The translations under genes were made by a program, and so were the position numbers. From Sphingobium sp. Leaf26 (GTDB lineage: Bacteria; Pseudomonadota; Alphaproteobacteria; Sphingomonadales; Sphingomonadaceae), in contig NZ_LMKV01000028.1 in NCBI RefSeq assembly GCF_001421665.1, positions 857-64,856 on the forward strand: a DNA stretch of 64,000 nt, written 5' to 3'. Below are positions 49,831 to 58,345 of this stretch, one piece after another. The number at the start of each line of letters is the position of its first letter. The stretch's first letter is position 1. The notes under the pieces are model-generated. The model was not told the origin of the DNA, did no database searches, and saw only the letters and a program-made list of their open reading frames with translations.

Positions 49831-50610
49831 TTATTCCGACACGGTGGCTGCTTTTGCTCGCTTTCGCTCCAGCGCCCGCTCAGCTTTTTTCACCATCGCC
49901 GCAGCGCTGGCCGGGGGGTCGCCATCGACAACCTCTCGTTTCAACACTTCCGTCGCGACCAGAAGCGCAATTTCTTCATCCGTGACTTTGACTTCGAAGA
50001 GACGCCGCATTTCCTTGCGCACGGTGGCGCTGACGGCCGCCCCCTTTAGAAGGTCCGCAATCACGAAGCGATTAACGATCTGCGCCTGTTGATGAAACGC
50101 GGTCAGTGCATCGGTGGACACATTCTCCCGGCACAGCAAAAATAGCTTGGCGATGTCATCAGCCACTCGCGTCGATAGCTTGCATATGTCGAGTGAGAAA
50201 ACTTCTTCATAATCAATAGGCTGCCCAAACTTGATCCGGTAAATCTTCCACTCGATGGCGTTTGTGAGAATGATCCACTCTATGCCCTGATGTGCGCCGT
50301 AATTGATCGCCTGGCGAAGATGCGTGTTGTTGAGGTTGATGCCGGCGGCCTTTACTTCGGCGAGATAGTAAATCTTGCCTTCGACCTTCACCGCCAGGTC
50401 ACAAAAAGTGCCTCTTATCTGCTGTTCGCTGGTTAATTCGGTATATTTGTCGTAGCCAAATATATCGGTGAGCATGTCTTTGACGACAGTGACTGTGTCA
50501 GCTTCTGATATGTCGCGCTCACGCAACTTACCAACAATTTTCTGGTAGTGCTTGAGGCCCGCGATGATACGGTCATGAGCACGCTTTGGAATTCTAACAT
50601 TGGTGCTCAT
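49831..50610 (-). CDS. Stand-alone HsdR-N-like (PD-(D/E)XK) protein
   Basis: A 259-aa protein. The first half resembles the N-terminal nuclease domain of type I restriction subunit R. It has LTDIFGYDKYTELTSEQQIR near residues 48-67, a candidate active site in TFCDLAVKVEGKIYYLAEVK near 69-88 (Asp and Glu-x-Lys), then INYGAHQGIEWIILTNAIEW. There is no helicase part or other restriction gene. The C-terminal half is helical and ends in a basic AERALERKRAKAATVSE. Base composition and codon use are more AT-rich than the neighbours, and direct repeats bound the segment, so it is probably acquired. The function is unknown; a defence role is possible. Confidence 0.8.
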   Translation of the reverse strand: MSTNVRIPKRAHDRIIAGLKHYQKIVGKLRERDISEADTVTVVKDMLTDIFGYDKYTELTSEQQIRGTFCDLAVKVEGKIYYLAEVKAAGINLNNTHLRQAINYGAHQGIEWIILTNAIEWKIYRIKFGQPIDYEEVFSLDICKLSTRVADDIAKLFLLCRENVSTDALTAFHQQAQIVNRFVIADLLKGAAVSATVRKEMRRLFEVKVTDEEIALLVATEVLKREVVDGDPPASAAAMVKKAERALERKRAKAATVSE

Positions 50611-50692
50611 CTCAGATATCTCCCCACCTCAAGTCAGAGGGAAGCTATCGACTTGCAATAATTGAGCAACTCCAAAAATACATGGTTCGCTG

Positions 50693-50709
50693 GTGATGCT
50701 GCCAGCGGC
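50693..50709. repeat. 17-bp direct repeat, right copy (att-like)
   Basis: Identical to 49801-49817. Here it reads in frame ...LVMLPAA-stop with CTG, GCC and TGA codons, as expected for the original 3' end of the 78-aa gene. The left copy uses CTA, GCT and TAA. Confidence 0.8.
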
Positions 50710-50717
50710 CTGAACTT

Positions 50718-51653
50718 TCAGTCGAACAAACTGGACACCGAGCTTTCGTCGGCGATGCGCTTGATCGCTTCGCCCAGCAGCGGGGCGATCGGCAGGTGGC
50801 GGACGCGGCTGCTGCTGTTCACAGCCTCGGTGCCCTGGATCGAATCGGTGATGACCAGTTCCAGCAGTTCCGACGCATCGACCCGCGCCACCGCGCCGCC
50901 CGACAGCACGCCATGGCTGACATAGGCGATGACGTCTTCGGCGCCCTGCGCCTTCAGCGCGGCGGCGGCGTTGCACAACGTGCCGGCCGAATCGACGATA
51001 TCGTCGATCAGGATGCAGAACCGGCCCTTCACGTCGCCGATGATGTTCATCACCTCGGATTCGCCGGCGCGCTCGCGGCGCTTGTCGACGATGGCCAGCG
51101 GCGCGTTGTCCAGCCGCTTGGCCAGCGCGCGGGCACGCACCACGCCCCCGACGTCGGGCGACACCACCATGATATTCTTGTCGCCGAAGCGCGCCTGGAT
51201 ATCCGCCGACATCACCGGCGCACCGAACAGATTGTCGGTCGGAATGTCGAAGAAGCCCTGGATCTGACCCGCATGCAGATCGACCGACAATACGCGGTCG
51301 GCGCCCGCCGTGGTGATCAGATTGGCGACCAGCTTGGCGCTGATCGGCGTGCGCGGGCCGGGCTTCCGGTCCTGCCGGGCATAGCCGAAATAGGGGACGA
51401 CCGCCGTGATTCGCTTGGCCGACGCGCGCTTGAGCGCATCGATCATGATCAGCAATTCCATCAGATTGTCGTTGGTCGGATAGGCCGTCGACTGGATCAC
51501 GAACACGTCCTCGCCACGGACATTCTCATGAATTTCCACGAAAACTTCCTCATCCGCGAAACGGCGGACGCTGGCGTCGGTCAGGGGGATTTCGATATAG
51601 TCGGCGATGGCGGCCGCAAGCGGCTTGTTCGAGTTGCCGGTCATGAGTTTCAT
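50718..51653 (-). CDS. prs: Ribose-phosphate pyrophosphokinase
   Basis: A 311-aa class I PRPP synthetase, start ATG 51653 ([16 protein letters not shown]). Characteristic motifs are [19 protein letters not shown] near residue 50, [20 protein letters not shown] near 94, [18 protein letters not shown] near 130, and the PRPP-binding [17 protein letters not shown] near 216. It makes PRPP for nucleotide, histidine, tryptophan and NAD synthesis. Its stop lies 4 bp from the right direct-repeat copy. It is divergent from nadE. Confidence 0.97.
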   Translation of the reverse strand: MKLMTGNSNKPLAAAIADYIEIPLTDASVRRFADEEVFVEIHENVRGEDVFVIQSTAYPTNDNLMELLIMIDALKRASAKRITAVVPYFGYARQDRKPGPRTPISAKLVANLITTAGADRVLSVDLHAGQIQGFFDIPTDNLFGAPVMSADIQARFGDKNIMVVSPDVGGVVRARALAKRLDNAPLAIVDKRRERAGESEVMNIIGDVKGRFCILIDDIVDSAGTLCNAAAALKAQGAEDVIAYVSHGVLSGGAVARVDASELLELVITDSIQGTEAVNSSSRVRHLPIAPLLGEAIKRIADESSVSSLFD

Positions 51654-51784
51654 GGCGAAAATCCCCAGGCTGATTGGCGTGACGAATTGATGACGATGCG
51701 CGAAACGCGGCCCCTGTAGCGGCGCAGGACGCATGTGGAAAGGCGCTTTTGCGCCCGCCGACGAAATCGACTAGGGGCCAAGCC

Positions 51785-53446
51785 ATGACCGACAAACTCG
51801 TGATCGCGCTCGCACAGATGACCCAGTCCATGGGCGACCCCCGTGCCAATGCCGACGCCATGCTGGAATGGCGCGCGCGGGCGCAGGGGGCGGACCTCAT
51901 CGTCTATCCCGAACTGCAACTGATCGGCTATCCGCCCGAGGATCTGGTGCTCAAGCCCGCCCTGCTCGATCAGGCCAATTATCATCTCGACCGGATGGCG
52001 CAGGAAACGGCGGATGGCGGCCCGGCGATGCTGGTCGGCACCGTGGTCGCCTCGCAGGGGGTGCTGTTCAACGTCGTCGCCCTGCTGGAAAATGGCGCTG
52101 TCACCGCGATCCGGCAGAAGCGCGAACTGCCCAATTACGGCACGTTCGATGAAAAGCGGCTCTTCGCCCCCGGCCCGCTGCCCGCCCCGATCCTGTTCAA
52201 GGGCGTGAAGATCGGCGTCCCCATCTGCGAGGATATCTGGTTCCCCTTCGTCACCGCCCATCTGCGGGCCGAGGGCGCGGAAATCCTGATCAGTCCCAAT
52301 GGCAGCCCGTTCGAGGTCGACAAGGACGATCGCCGCCTCAACGCCGTCGCCGGCACCCGCGTCCGCGAAACCGGCCTGCCGCTCGTCTATCTGAACCGCG
52401 TCGGCGGGCAGGACGAACTGGTGTTCGACGGCGCGTCCTTCGTCATGAACGGCGACCTTGGCGTCGCGCAGCAGCTTCCCGACTGGGAAGAAGCGCTGGT
52501 GCTGACCACATGGGAAAAATGGGACGGCCAGTGGGTCTGCCTGCCCGGCGATCAGCATGATCTCGATCCGCGCCCGGCCGACATCTACAACGCCATGGTG
52601 CTGGGCCTGCGCGACTATGTGAACCGCAACCGCTTCCCCGGCGTCGTGCTGGGGCTTTCCGGTGGCATCGATTCCGCCCTCTCCGCCGCCGTCGCGGTCG
52701 ATGCGCTGGGCGCAGACCGTGTCTGGTGCGTGATGATGCCCTCGCGTTTCACCAGCCAGGACAGCCTGGACGATGCGGTGGAATGCGCCCGCCTGCTGGG
52801 CGTCCGCTACGACACCATCCCCATCGAGCCGGCCGTCGCCGCCTTCGACACGATGCTTGGCCCCGTCTTCGAAGGCCGCAGCCGCGACCTCGCCGAAGAA
52901 AATATCCAGTCGCGCATCCGGGGCGTCACCCTGATGGGCCTCTCCAACAAATTCGGCCACATGCTGCTGACCACCGGCAACAAGAGCGAAATGTCGGTCG
53001 GCTACGCCACCATCTATGGCGACATGGCGGGCGGCTATTCCGTGTTGAAGGACGCCTACAAGACCACCGTGTTCGACCTGTGCCGCTGGCGCAACGCCAA
53101 CATGCCGTCGCTGGGCGAAGGCTTCGGCCCCACCGGTCCCGTGATGCCGGAGCGCGTCATCACCAAGCCGCCCAGCGCCGAACTGCGCGACAATCAGCGC
53201 GACGACGACAGCCTGCCACCCTATGAAATTCTCGATCCCATCCTCTATGGCCTGGTCGAGGAGGAATTGTCGGTCGACAAGCTGGTCGAACGCGGCTTCG
53301 AGAAAGAGATGGTCGCCCGTATCGAGCGCCTGCTCTACATCGCCGAATATAAGCGCCGCCAATCGCCCCCCGGCGTGAAGCTGGGCATCCGCAATTTCGG
53401 CCGCGACCGCCGCTATCCGATCACCAACGGCTTCCGCAGCATCTAA
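51785..53446 (+). CDS. nadE: NAD+ synthase, glutamine-dependent
   Basis: A 553-aa two-domain enzyme. The N-terminal carbon-nitrogen hydrolase (glutaminase) domain has a Glu-Lys-Cys triad in YPELQLIGYP near residue 43, QKRELPNYGTFDEKR near 112-126 and GVPICEDIWFP near 148. The C-terminal NAD synthetase domain carries the ATP-binding VLGLSGGIDSALSAAVA near 290, TTGNKSEMSVGYAT near 400 and KDAYKTTVFDL near 425. It makes NAD from deamido-NAD, ATP and glutamine. The start at ATG 51785 was chosen over an in-frame upstream codon. Confidence 0.97.
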   Translation: MTDKLVIALAQMTQSMGDPRANADAMLEWRARAQGADLIVYPELQLIGYPPEDLVLKPALLDQANYHLDRMAQETADGGPAMLVGTVVASQGVLFNVVALLENGAVTAIRQKRELPNYGTFDEKRLFAPGPLPAPILFKGVKIGVPICEDIWFPFVTAHLRAEGAEILISPNGSPFEVDKDDRRLNAVAGTRVRETGLPLVYLNRVGGQDELVFDGASFVMNGDLGVAQQLPDWEEALVLTTWEKWDGQWVCLPGDQHDLDPRPADIYNAMVLGLRDYVNRNRFPGVVLGLSGGIDSALSAAVAVDALGADRVWCVMMPSRFTSQDSLDDAVECARLLGVRYDTIPIEPAVAAFDTMLGPVFEGRSRDLAEENIQSRIRGVTLMGLSNKFGHMLLTTGNKSEMSVGYATIYGDMAGGYSVLKDAYKTTVFDLCRWRNANMPSLGEGFGPTGPVMPERVITKPPSAELRDNQRDDDSLPPYEILDPILYGLVEEELSVDKLVERGFEKEMVARIERLLYIAEYKRRQSPPGVKLGIRNFGRDRRYPITNGFRSI

Positions 53447-53459
53447 CCCATGGAAAAGG

Positions 53460-53566
53460 CCGTTCGTACTGAATAGGGGCTGAGCGAAGTCGAAGCCCTG
53501 TATCGAAGCATCCATCCTTCGATACGCCATTTCGACTTCGCTCAATGGCTACTCAGGACGAACGGG
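53460..53566. repeat. REP-type palindromic element, full-length form
   Basis: A 107-bp copy beginning CCGTTCGTACTGAATAGGGG and ending CAGGACGAACGGG, very similar to 42521-42627. It fills the gap between nadE and the glutamyl-tRNA synthetase gene and ends 8 bp before that gene's ATG, leaving no room for a normal ribosome-binding site. Confidence 0.92.
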
Positions 53567-53574
53567 TTGTATTT

Positions 53575-54903
53575 ATGACCGTCATCACCCGCTTCGCCCC
53601 GTCGCCCACCGGCCACCTTCATGTCGGCAATATCCGCGCCGCGCTCCACAACTGGCTGTGGGCGCGCAAGTCCGGCGGCCAGTTCCTGCTGCGCCTGGAC
53701 GATACCGATCTCGAACGCTCGCGCCCCGAATATGCGGACTCGATTCAGGCGGACCTCGCATGGCTCGGCCTCCACTGGGACGGTGAGGAAAAACAGTCCG
53801 ACCGCTTCGCCCTTTACGAAGCCCGGTTCGCGGCGCTCAAGGCGTCCGGCCATGTCTACCCCGCCTATGAAACGAGCCAGGAACTCGACCTGCGCCGCAA
53901 GGTACTGCTCGGTCGCGGCCTGCCGCCCGTCTACGACCGCGCCGCCCTGTCGCTGACCCCGGACCAGATCGCCGCCCATGAAGCCGAAGGCCGCACCCCC
54001 CATTGGCGCTTCAAGCTGGACCATGACCAGCCGATCGTCTGGACCGACCTCATTCGCGGCGATCAGCGCTTCGATCCCAAACTCCTGTCCGATCCTGTCA
54101 TCCGCCGCGCCGACGGTTCATGGCTCTACATGCTCCCCTCGGTCATCGACGATATCGACATGGGCGTCACCCATGTCCTGCGCGGGGAGGATCATGTCTC
54201 CAACACCGCGACCCAGATTCAGATGTTCACGGCGCTCGGCGCATCGCTCCCGGCCTTCGCCCATGAAGCGTTGCTGACCGGCAGCGAAGGCAAGCTGTCC
54301 AAGCGCCTCGGCTCGCTCGGCGTCGCCCATTTCCGCGACATCGGCCTCGAAGCCATGAGCGTCGCCGCCTTGCTCGCGCGCCTCGGCACGTCGCAGCCGA
54401 TCGAACCCTTCGCCGACATGGCGCCGCTGATCGCCCATTTCGATTTCGCCCATTTCGGCCGCGCCCCCGCCCGCTTCGATGAGGCCGAACTGGCGACCCT
54501 CAACCAGAAGATCGTCCATCTCCTCCCCTATGAAGCGGTCGCCGATCGCCTGCCCGACGGCATGGACGCGCCGGCATGGGCCGCGATCCGCCCCAATCTG
54601 GAAACGGTGGCGGGCGCAGCCGACTGGTGGCGCATCGTCACCGGCCCGATCACCGCGCCCGCACCGGCGGAGGAGGACCACGACTTCCTCGCCACAGCCC
54701 ACCGCATCCTGTCGGGCGCGACCTTCGACGCCGACATCTGGCGCACCTTGACCAATGCGCTGAAGGAAGAGACGGGCCGCAAGGGCAAGCCCCTCTTCCT
54801 CCCCCTGCGCCGCGCGCTCACAGGGCTGGACCACGGCCCCGACATGGCGCTGTTGCTGCCGCTGATCGGGCGGGATGAGGCGCTGGCGCGATTGGCGAAA
54901 TAG
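53575..54903 (+). CDS. gltX: Glutamyl-tRNA synthetase
   Basis: A 442-aa class I synthetase. The HIGH-type motif is in FAPSPTGHLHVGNIRAALHN near residue 6, LRLDDTDLERS is near 40, LRGEDHVSNT near 203, and the KMSKS-type motif is GKLSKRLGSLG near 240. It is somewhat shorter than typical GluRS (about 470 aa). Alphaproteobacteria commonly carry two GltX paralogues, one with relaxed specificity, and this could be either. ATG 53575 lacks a clear ribosome-binding site because the palindromic repeat abuts it. Confidence 0.93.
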   Translation: MTVITRFAPSPTGHLHVGNIRAALHNWLWARKSGGQFLLRLDDTDLERSRPEYADSIQADLAWLGLHWDGEEKQSDRFALYEARFAALKASGHVYPAYETSQELDLRRKVLLGRGLPPVYDRAALSLTPDQIAAHEAEGRTPHWRFKLDHDQPIVWTDLIRGDQRFDPKLLSDPVIRRADGSWLYMLPSVIDDIDMGVTHVLRGEDHVSNTATQIQMFTALGASLPAFAHEALLTGSEGKLSKRLGSLGVAHFRDIGLEAMSVAALLARLGTSQPIEPFADMAPLIAHFDFAHFGRAPARFDEAELATLNQKIVHLLPYEAVADRLPDGMDAPAWAAIRPNLETVAGAADWWRIVTGPITAPAPAEEDHDFLATAHRILSGATFDADIWRTLTNALKEETGRKGKPLFLPLRRALTGLDHGPDMALLLPLIGRDEALARLAK

Positions 54904-54916
54904 AGTAAGCGGGCGA

Positions 54917-55447
54917 ATGGCAGGCGAAATCACGTTTCAACCGACCGAAGCTGACTATCTCACGGCAGCAAAGGCCTTCTATCTGAGGCAGGTTCGCTCG
55001 CATCGATTTTTTGGCAGGCTCGCAATGCTGGTCGCCTTCGCGCTCACCTTGGTCGTAGGCGCGCTTCTGCTGCTTGGTACGCCTGTTCTCGAAGCGCTCA
55101 TGTCCGGCATCGTGGGGGCCTTGTCTGGACTTGTGGCCTTGGTGCCCTGCCTCGGACTTAATTATTTGCTCCTGCCGCGTCGTGCCAGACGGCTTTTCAA
55201 ACAAAGCAAGTCGCAGCACCAGCCGATGACATTTGGTTGGTCTGCAAATGACTCCTTCTGGCATTCCGCCCATGCCGAGCAGCGCTTACCCTGGTTGCAT
55301 TATCATCGCTGGCGCGAAACCGGATCGGTCTATCTCCTCTATCTGAACGACACGCTCTACCAATTCGTGCCGCGTCATGTTCTGACGGCAGGGCAGGATA
55401 CGGATCTTCGCGAAACGCTGATCGCCAGCGGCCTTCCACGGCGTTGA
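54917..55447 (+). CDS. YcxB-like membrane protein
   Basis: A 176-aa protein starting at ATG 54917, 13 bp after gltX. Two membrane segments occupy about residues 35-57 (LAMLVAFALTLVVGALLLLG) and 60-85. The C-terminal domain includes WLHYHRWRETGSVYLLYLND near 128 and YQFVPRHVL near 150, as in YcxB-domain proteins. The function of that family is unknown. Codon use is less GC-biased than its neighbours. Confidence 0.7.
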   Translation: MAGEITFQPTEADYLTAAKAFYLRQVRSHRFFGRLAMLVAFALTLVVGALLLLGTPVLEALMSGIVGALSGLVALVPCLGLNYLLLPRRARRLFKQSKSQHQPMTFGWSANDSFWHSAHAEQRLPWLHYHRWRETGSVYLLYLNDTLYQFVPRHVLTAGQDTDLRETLIASGLPRR

Positions 55448-55886
55448 CACCGGCAGGATGATCTTGTCGAATTCCTCCGCCTTCTCTGCGCCTCCGCGCG
55501 AACAATTTTGACGCGCGCGGAGAATGCGGAGGGCAAGAGGGCGCTACCATCCCCCGGATCGTTGCCAGGGTGGCAGCCCCTCCTATTTCCCTTCCAAAAT
55601 AGGATTTGGCCTGATCTGTCCTGAAGGATGGACCAGTCTGCCCTGCACTGTCGCGCCCGCCCGCATGCGCCCCTCCAACAGGAACGCACCCGTGACCTAT
55701 CCGGCGCGTCCCCGGTGCAAGACCGTCGCGTCGCCATGATCCAACAGGCGCACCCCTGGCGCGTCGGCGGCGCACATCTGTCGCGATTCCGGCCTGAAAC
55801 CGCCAAAATGCGACCCCATCGACGGTGTGAACTTTGGCGCCATGACCCTGTCGGTCGAATCCGTGACCCTGAAACCGACGATTCCG
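55448..55886. other. 439-bp intergenic region without a convincing gene
   Basis: No reading frame here has a credible start with a ribosome-binding site or a recognisable product. It contains a long hairpin (55474-55533, arms CCTCCGC.../...GCGGAGGG around AACAATTTTGA) that resembles an interspersed repeat of this group and may terminate the YcxB-like gene. A small stem lies at 55582-55603 (CCTATTT/AAATAGG). The remainder may be remnants of a decayed gene. Confidence 0.5.
55474..55533. repeat. Stem-loop of the CTCCGC...GCGGAG type
   Basis: The left arm CCTCCGCCTTCTCTGCG, then CCTCCGCGCG, is answered by CGCGCGCGGAGAATGCGGAG around an AT-rich loop. It lies 26 bp after the YcxB-like stop. Confidence 0.55.
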
Positions 55887-56636
55887 TCAGGCCCGCAACG
55901 CCTCCAGCGCCTTGCCCACGGCCGCAATCCCTTCGGGTGAGGCTGCAAAGCCCATATGGGTGCAATCCACCTCGATCGCCTTGTCGCGCTCGCTGCTGCG
56001 ACCGCGCGAACATTCGGGTAAAATCACGCCGTCCCGCTGCGACCACAAGGCGACGGTCGGCACCGGCGGCTTGGCCTCGCGGGTGCAGGGGAAGGGCGGG
56101 CGATCGACCGGAAAACCGGACACCAGTTGATAGAGACGCCAGGCATGATTGGCGCGCGGATCGCCGGAAAAGGGCGTGCCCATCGTCACCACGCCACCCA
56201 CTTTGTGCGCAGCGAACTTGGCATATTCACGCGCATACAGCCCACCAAGGCTCCAGCCTACCAGCGTCACCGGCGCGCCGGTCCGTTTACGGATCGCGTC
56301 CACACGCTGGTCGATCTTGTCCAGGCTGTCGGGCTTCGGCCCGAAATTGCGGCCCATGCCCCAGTCATGCGCGTCGTAACCGGCCGTGTTCAATATGTCG
56401 CGCAGCCAGCCCATCCGCTGTTCCGACGCCATCAGGCCGGGGATCAGCAGCACGCTGCGCCCGTCGCCCGTCATCTGTCCGGCCAGCATCGCGGCCTGCG
56501 CGCGCGTCCGCTTCAGGTCGAAGGGCACGCTCAGATTGCCCAGCAACTGCTGAACGGGCGGAAGCTGCGACGCGCGCGGACCGGCCGCTAGGCGATCTTT
56601 CCAGAAACTGCTGACAGCTTGAGCGTAAGGCGGCAC
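55887..56636 (-). CDS. Alpha/beta-fold hydrolase, lipase-like
   Basis: A 249-aa alpha/beta hydrolase. LLIPGLMASEQ is near residue 64, the nucleophile elbow is TLVGWSLGGLYA near 125, VVTMGTPFSGD is near 150, a Cys-rich PPFPCTREAKPPVPTVALWS near 190, and the likely catalytic His in VDCTHMGFA near 228. The pattern resembles triacylglycerol lipase or PGAP1-like esterases. The start is a GTG at 56636 with no clear ribosome-binding site, so the true N-terminus is uncertain. The 127-bp gap to the next gene holds nothing I recognise. Confidence 0.75.
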   Translation of the reverse strand: MPPYAQAVSSFWKDRLAAGPRASQLPPVQQLLGNLSVPFDLKRTRAQAAMLAGQMTGDGRSVLLIPGLMASEQRMGWLRDILNTAGYDAHDWGMGRNFGPKPDSLDKIDQRVDAIRKRTGAPVTLVGWSLGGLYAREYAKFAAHKVGGVVTMGTPFSGDPRANHAWRLYQLVSGFPVDRPPFPCTREAKPPVPTVALWSQRDGVILPECSRGRSSERDKAIEVDCTHMGFAASPEGIAAVGKALEALRA

Positions 56637-56763
56637 GATGACGATGATCCCTGAATCCGACCGCGGGCACGCGACGGGAAACGATGACAGTATCGTGACA
56701 ACGCAGGACGCGTCTATGGGTTTCGCCTCATGCGATCAACGGTTCGTCGTTTGTGACAGGGCT

Positions 56764-57645
56764 TTAAGGGGCGAGAGGGGACGTCTGGCTCACCGCCGCA
56801 CCCTCGGTCCCGCGCAATTCCCGAGGTTCCAGGATCGCCGCCGTCTCGATCAGGTCCAGCGCGCGCCGCGCTTCCAGATAGCGGCGGGTATATTGCATCC
56901 AGCGGTCCGCCGCCGCCCGGCCCGGCATCCGCTCGACCTCGGCCAGCGCCGCACTCACCCGGCCGCCGTCGATATAGCGCAGCGCCCGGTCCATCGCGAC
57001 CTGCGGCCGGGGGGAGGGGGTGGACGCCTTGCGGATGGTGATCAGTTCGCGCGCCTCATGCTCCAGCGCATCCCACCAGCCCGCTCCGGCCGGTGGCGTG
57101 GTCAACTGGACGGACACGTCCATCAACCCGCCGCGCAGGTCAGCGAGCGTGATCGGCTCGCGCGCGGCATTGATGATGGCGGCGACGGCGCGCGGTTGCG
57201 CCTGGCCGAAGCGCAGCCGCAACTGCCCCTCGACATAGCCGAGCGGCGTTCCGCTATCGAGTGCACGGCGCGCGGCGAAGGCGACGAGCAGCCCTTCCGC
57301 CCGCGCGGCATTGCCCGACGCGGCCTGCGCCTCCACGGTGATGCGGTTCAGCCGTTCCTCCAGTTGCATGACCCGGCCGTCCAGCATCTGCGCCGCATCG
57401 GCGGTCAACGGCCGGACGGTCGGGGCGGGATTGGCGGCCCCGATCAGCCCCTGCGCGGGGGCAGTCTTGGTCGATTGCGGCTGCGGATCGCCCCAGCGGC
57501 GCTGGATCTGCGGCCAGGCCCATACGGTCAGCACGACACCCAAAGCAAAGGCCATCAGGGTCAGGATCAGCAATGGCAACAGGCTGCGACGGCGCGCGGG
57601 CGGCGGCACAGTGCCGATCGTGCCGACCCCATCCTCGTCGTTCAT
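56764..57645 (-). CDS. Mitofilin/Mic60-like membrane protein downstream of hemD
   Basis: A 293-aa protein; ATG 57645 (behind AAAGGG) is preferred over ATG 57666. One membrane helix lies near residues 23-45 (LLPLLILTLMAFALGVVLTV). A Pro-rich linker and a coiled coil (MLDGRVMQLEERLNRITVEA near residue 90) come next. The C-terminal helical region (RALRYIDGGRVSAALAEVER near 230, then a tail with YLEARRALDLIETAAI) resembles the mitofilin signature. Alphaproteobacterial Mic60 homologues, linked to inner-membrane shaping, are encoded beside hem genes as here. It is shorter than typical Mic60, so this is a probable rather than certain match. Confidence 0.65.
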   Translation of the reverse strand: MNDEDGVGTIGTVPPPARRRSLLPLLILTLMAFALGVVLTVWAWPQIQRRWGDPQPQSTKTAPAQGLIGAANPAPTVRPLTADAAQMLDGRVMQLEERLNRITVEAQAASGNAARAEGLLVAFAARRALDSGTPLGYVEGQLRLRFGQAQPRAVAAIINAAREPITLADLRGGLMDVSVQLTTPPAGAGWWDALEHEARELITIRKASTPSPRPQVAMDRALRYIDGGRVSAALAEVERMPGRAAADRWMQYTRRYLEARRALDLIETAAILEPRELRGTEGAAVSQTSPLAP

Positions 57646-57673
57646 GCGGACCCTTTCGTCTGTCATTGCCCCG

Positions 57674-58345
57674 TCATTCGCACAATCGAAGGGCAAGGGC
57701 CAGCATATCGTCATCGCGCGGCAGGGCAGGGGCCTGCCCACTGGCCCAGCCATCGCCGCATGCGGCCAATGTCGCCGCGCTGATCGCCACGATATGCAGG
57801 TGCTCGCGTCGGTCCCGCCCGATCTGTTCCGCCAGCCGGACAGCCGCGCGCGGCGAGTGGACCAGCAGGATCGACCCCGACACCGTGTCTGTAATCAGCG
57901 CCGGATCGGGTGGCAGGCCGGTCATGCCATAGACGGCGATCCGCCTGATATCGAGCGCCCCCGTCTTCATCGGCGCGACCGTCGTGCCGGCCAGATGCAG
58001 CACCCGGCCATGTCCGTCGTTGATGATCCGCGCCGCGATCGCGCTGCCGTCGCTGTCGCCGGCAACGACCATGGGAAAACCGGCCTCCGCCAATGCCTGT
58101 GCCGTGGCTGCCCCGACGGCATAGGCGGGCAGGCCGCGATAATGGAGCAAAGCCGGCCCGGCGAAGGCCACGCCATGGGCGCTGGTCAGCAGCAGCGCGT
58201 CGAAATCCTCCGGCACCGGCGGCGTCCAGTCGACCGGCTGCGGCGCGAACAGCGGATGTATCCGCGCCTCCATGCCCAGCGCCGCCGCCTTGGCCGCCGT
58301 CCTGCCCGCCGCCGGTTCGGGGCGCAGGATCAGGACGCGCTTCAC
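57674..58345 (-). CDS. hemD: Uroporphyrinogen-III synthase
   Basis: A 223-aa protein of HemD size. It opens VLILRPEPAAGRTA and has DALLLTSAHGVAFAG near residue 48 and VYGMTGLPPDPA near 138. HemD sequences diverge strongly, so the hemC neighbour carries weight in this call. It closes hydroxymethylbilane to uroporphyrinogen III with ring inversion. The start overlaps the hemC stop by ATGA. Confidence 0.88.
   Translation of the reverse strand: MKRVLILRPEPAAGRTAAKAAALGMEARIHPLFAPQPVDWTPPVPEDFDALLLTSAHGVAFAGPALLHYRGLPAYAVGAATAQALAEAGFPMVVAGDSDGSAIAARIINDGHGRVLHLAGTTVAPMKTGALDIRRIAVYGMTGLPPDPALITDTVSGSILLVHSPRAAVRLAEQIGRDRREHLHIVAISAATLAACGDGWASGQAPALPRDDDMLALALRLCE

Noticed and set aside
51650..53545. 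631-codon minus-strand open frame opposite nadE
   Set aside because: High-GC shadow: no ribosome-binding site or recognisable domain, and it lies opposite a clear two-domain NAD synthase with intact catalytic motifs.
55628..56614. 328-codon plus-strand open frame covering the 55.6-56.6k region
   Set aside because: Most of it is antisense to the alpha/beta hydrolase, which has a clear GWSLGG elbow. The upstream part has no ribosome-binding site; a decayed gene there cannot be excluded.
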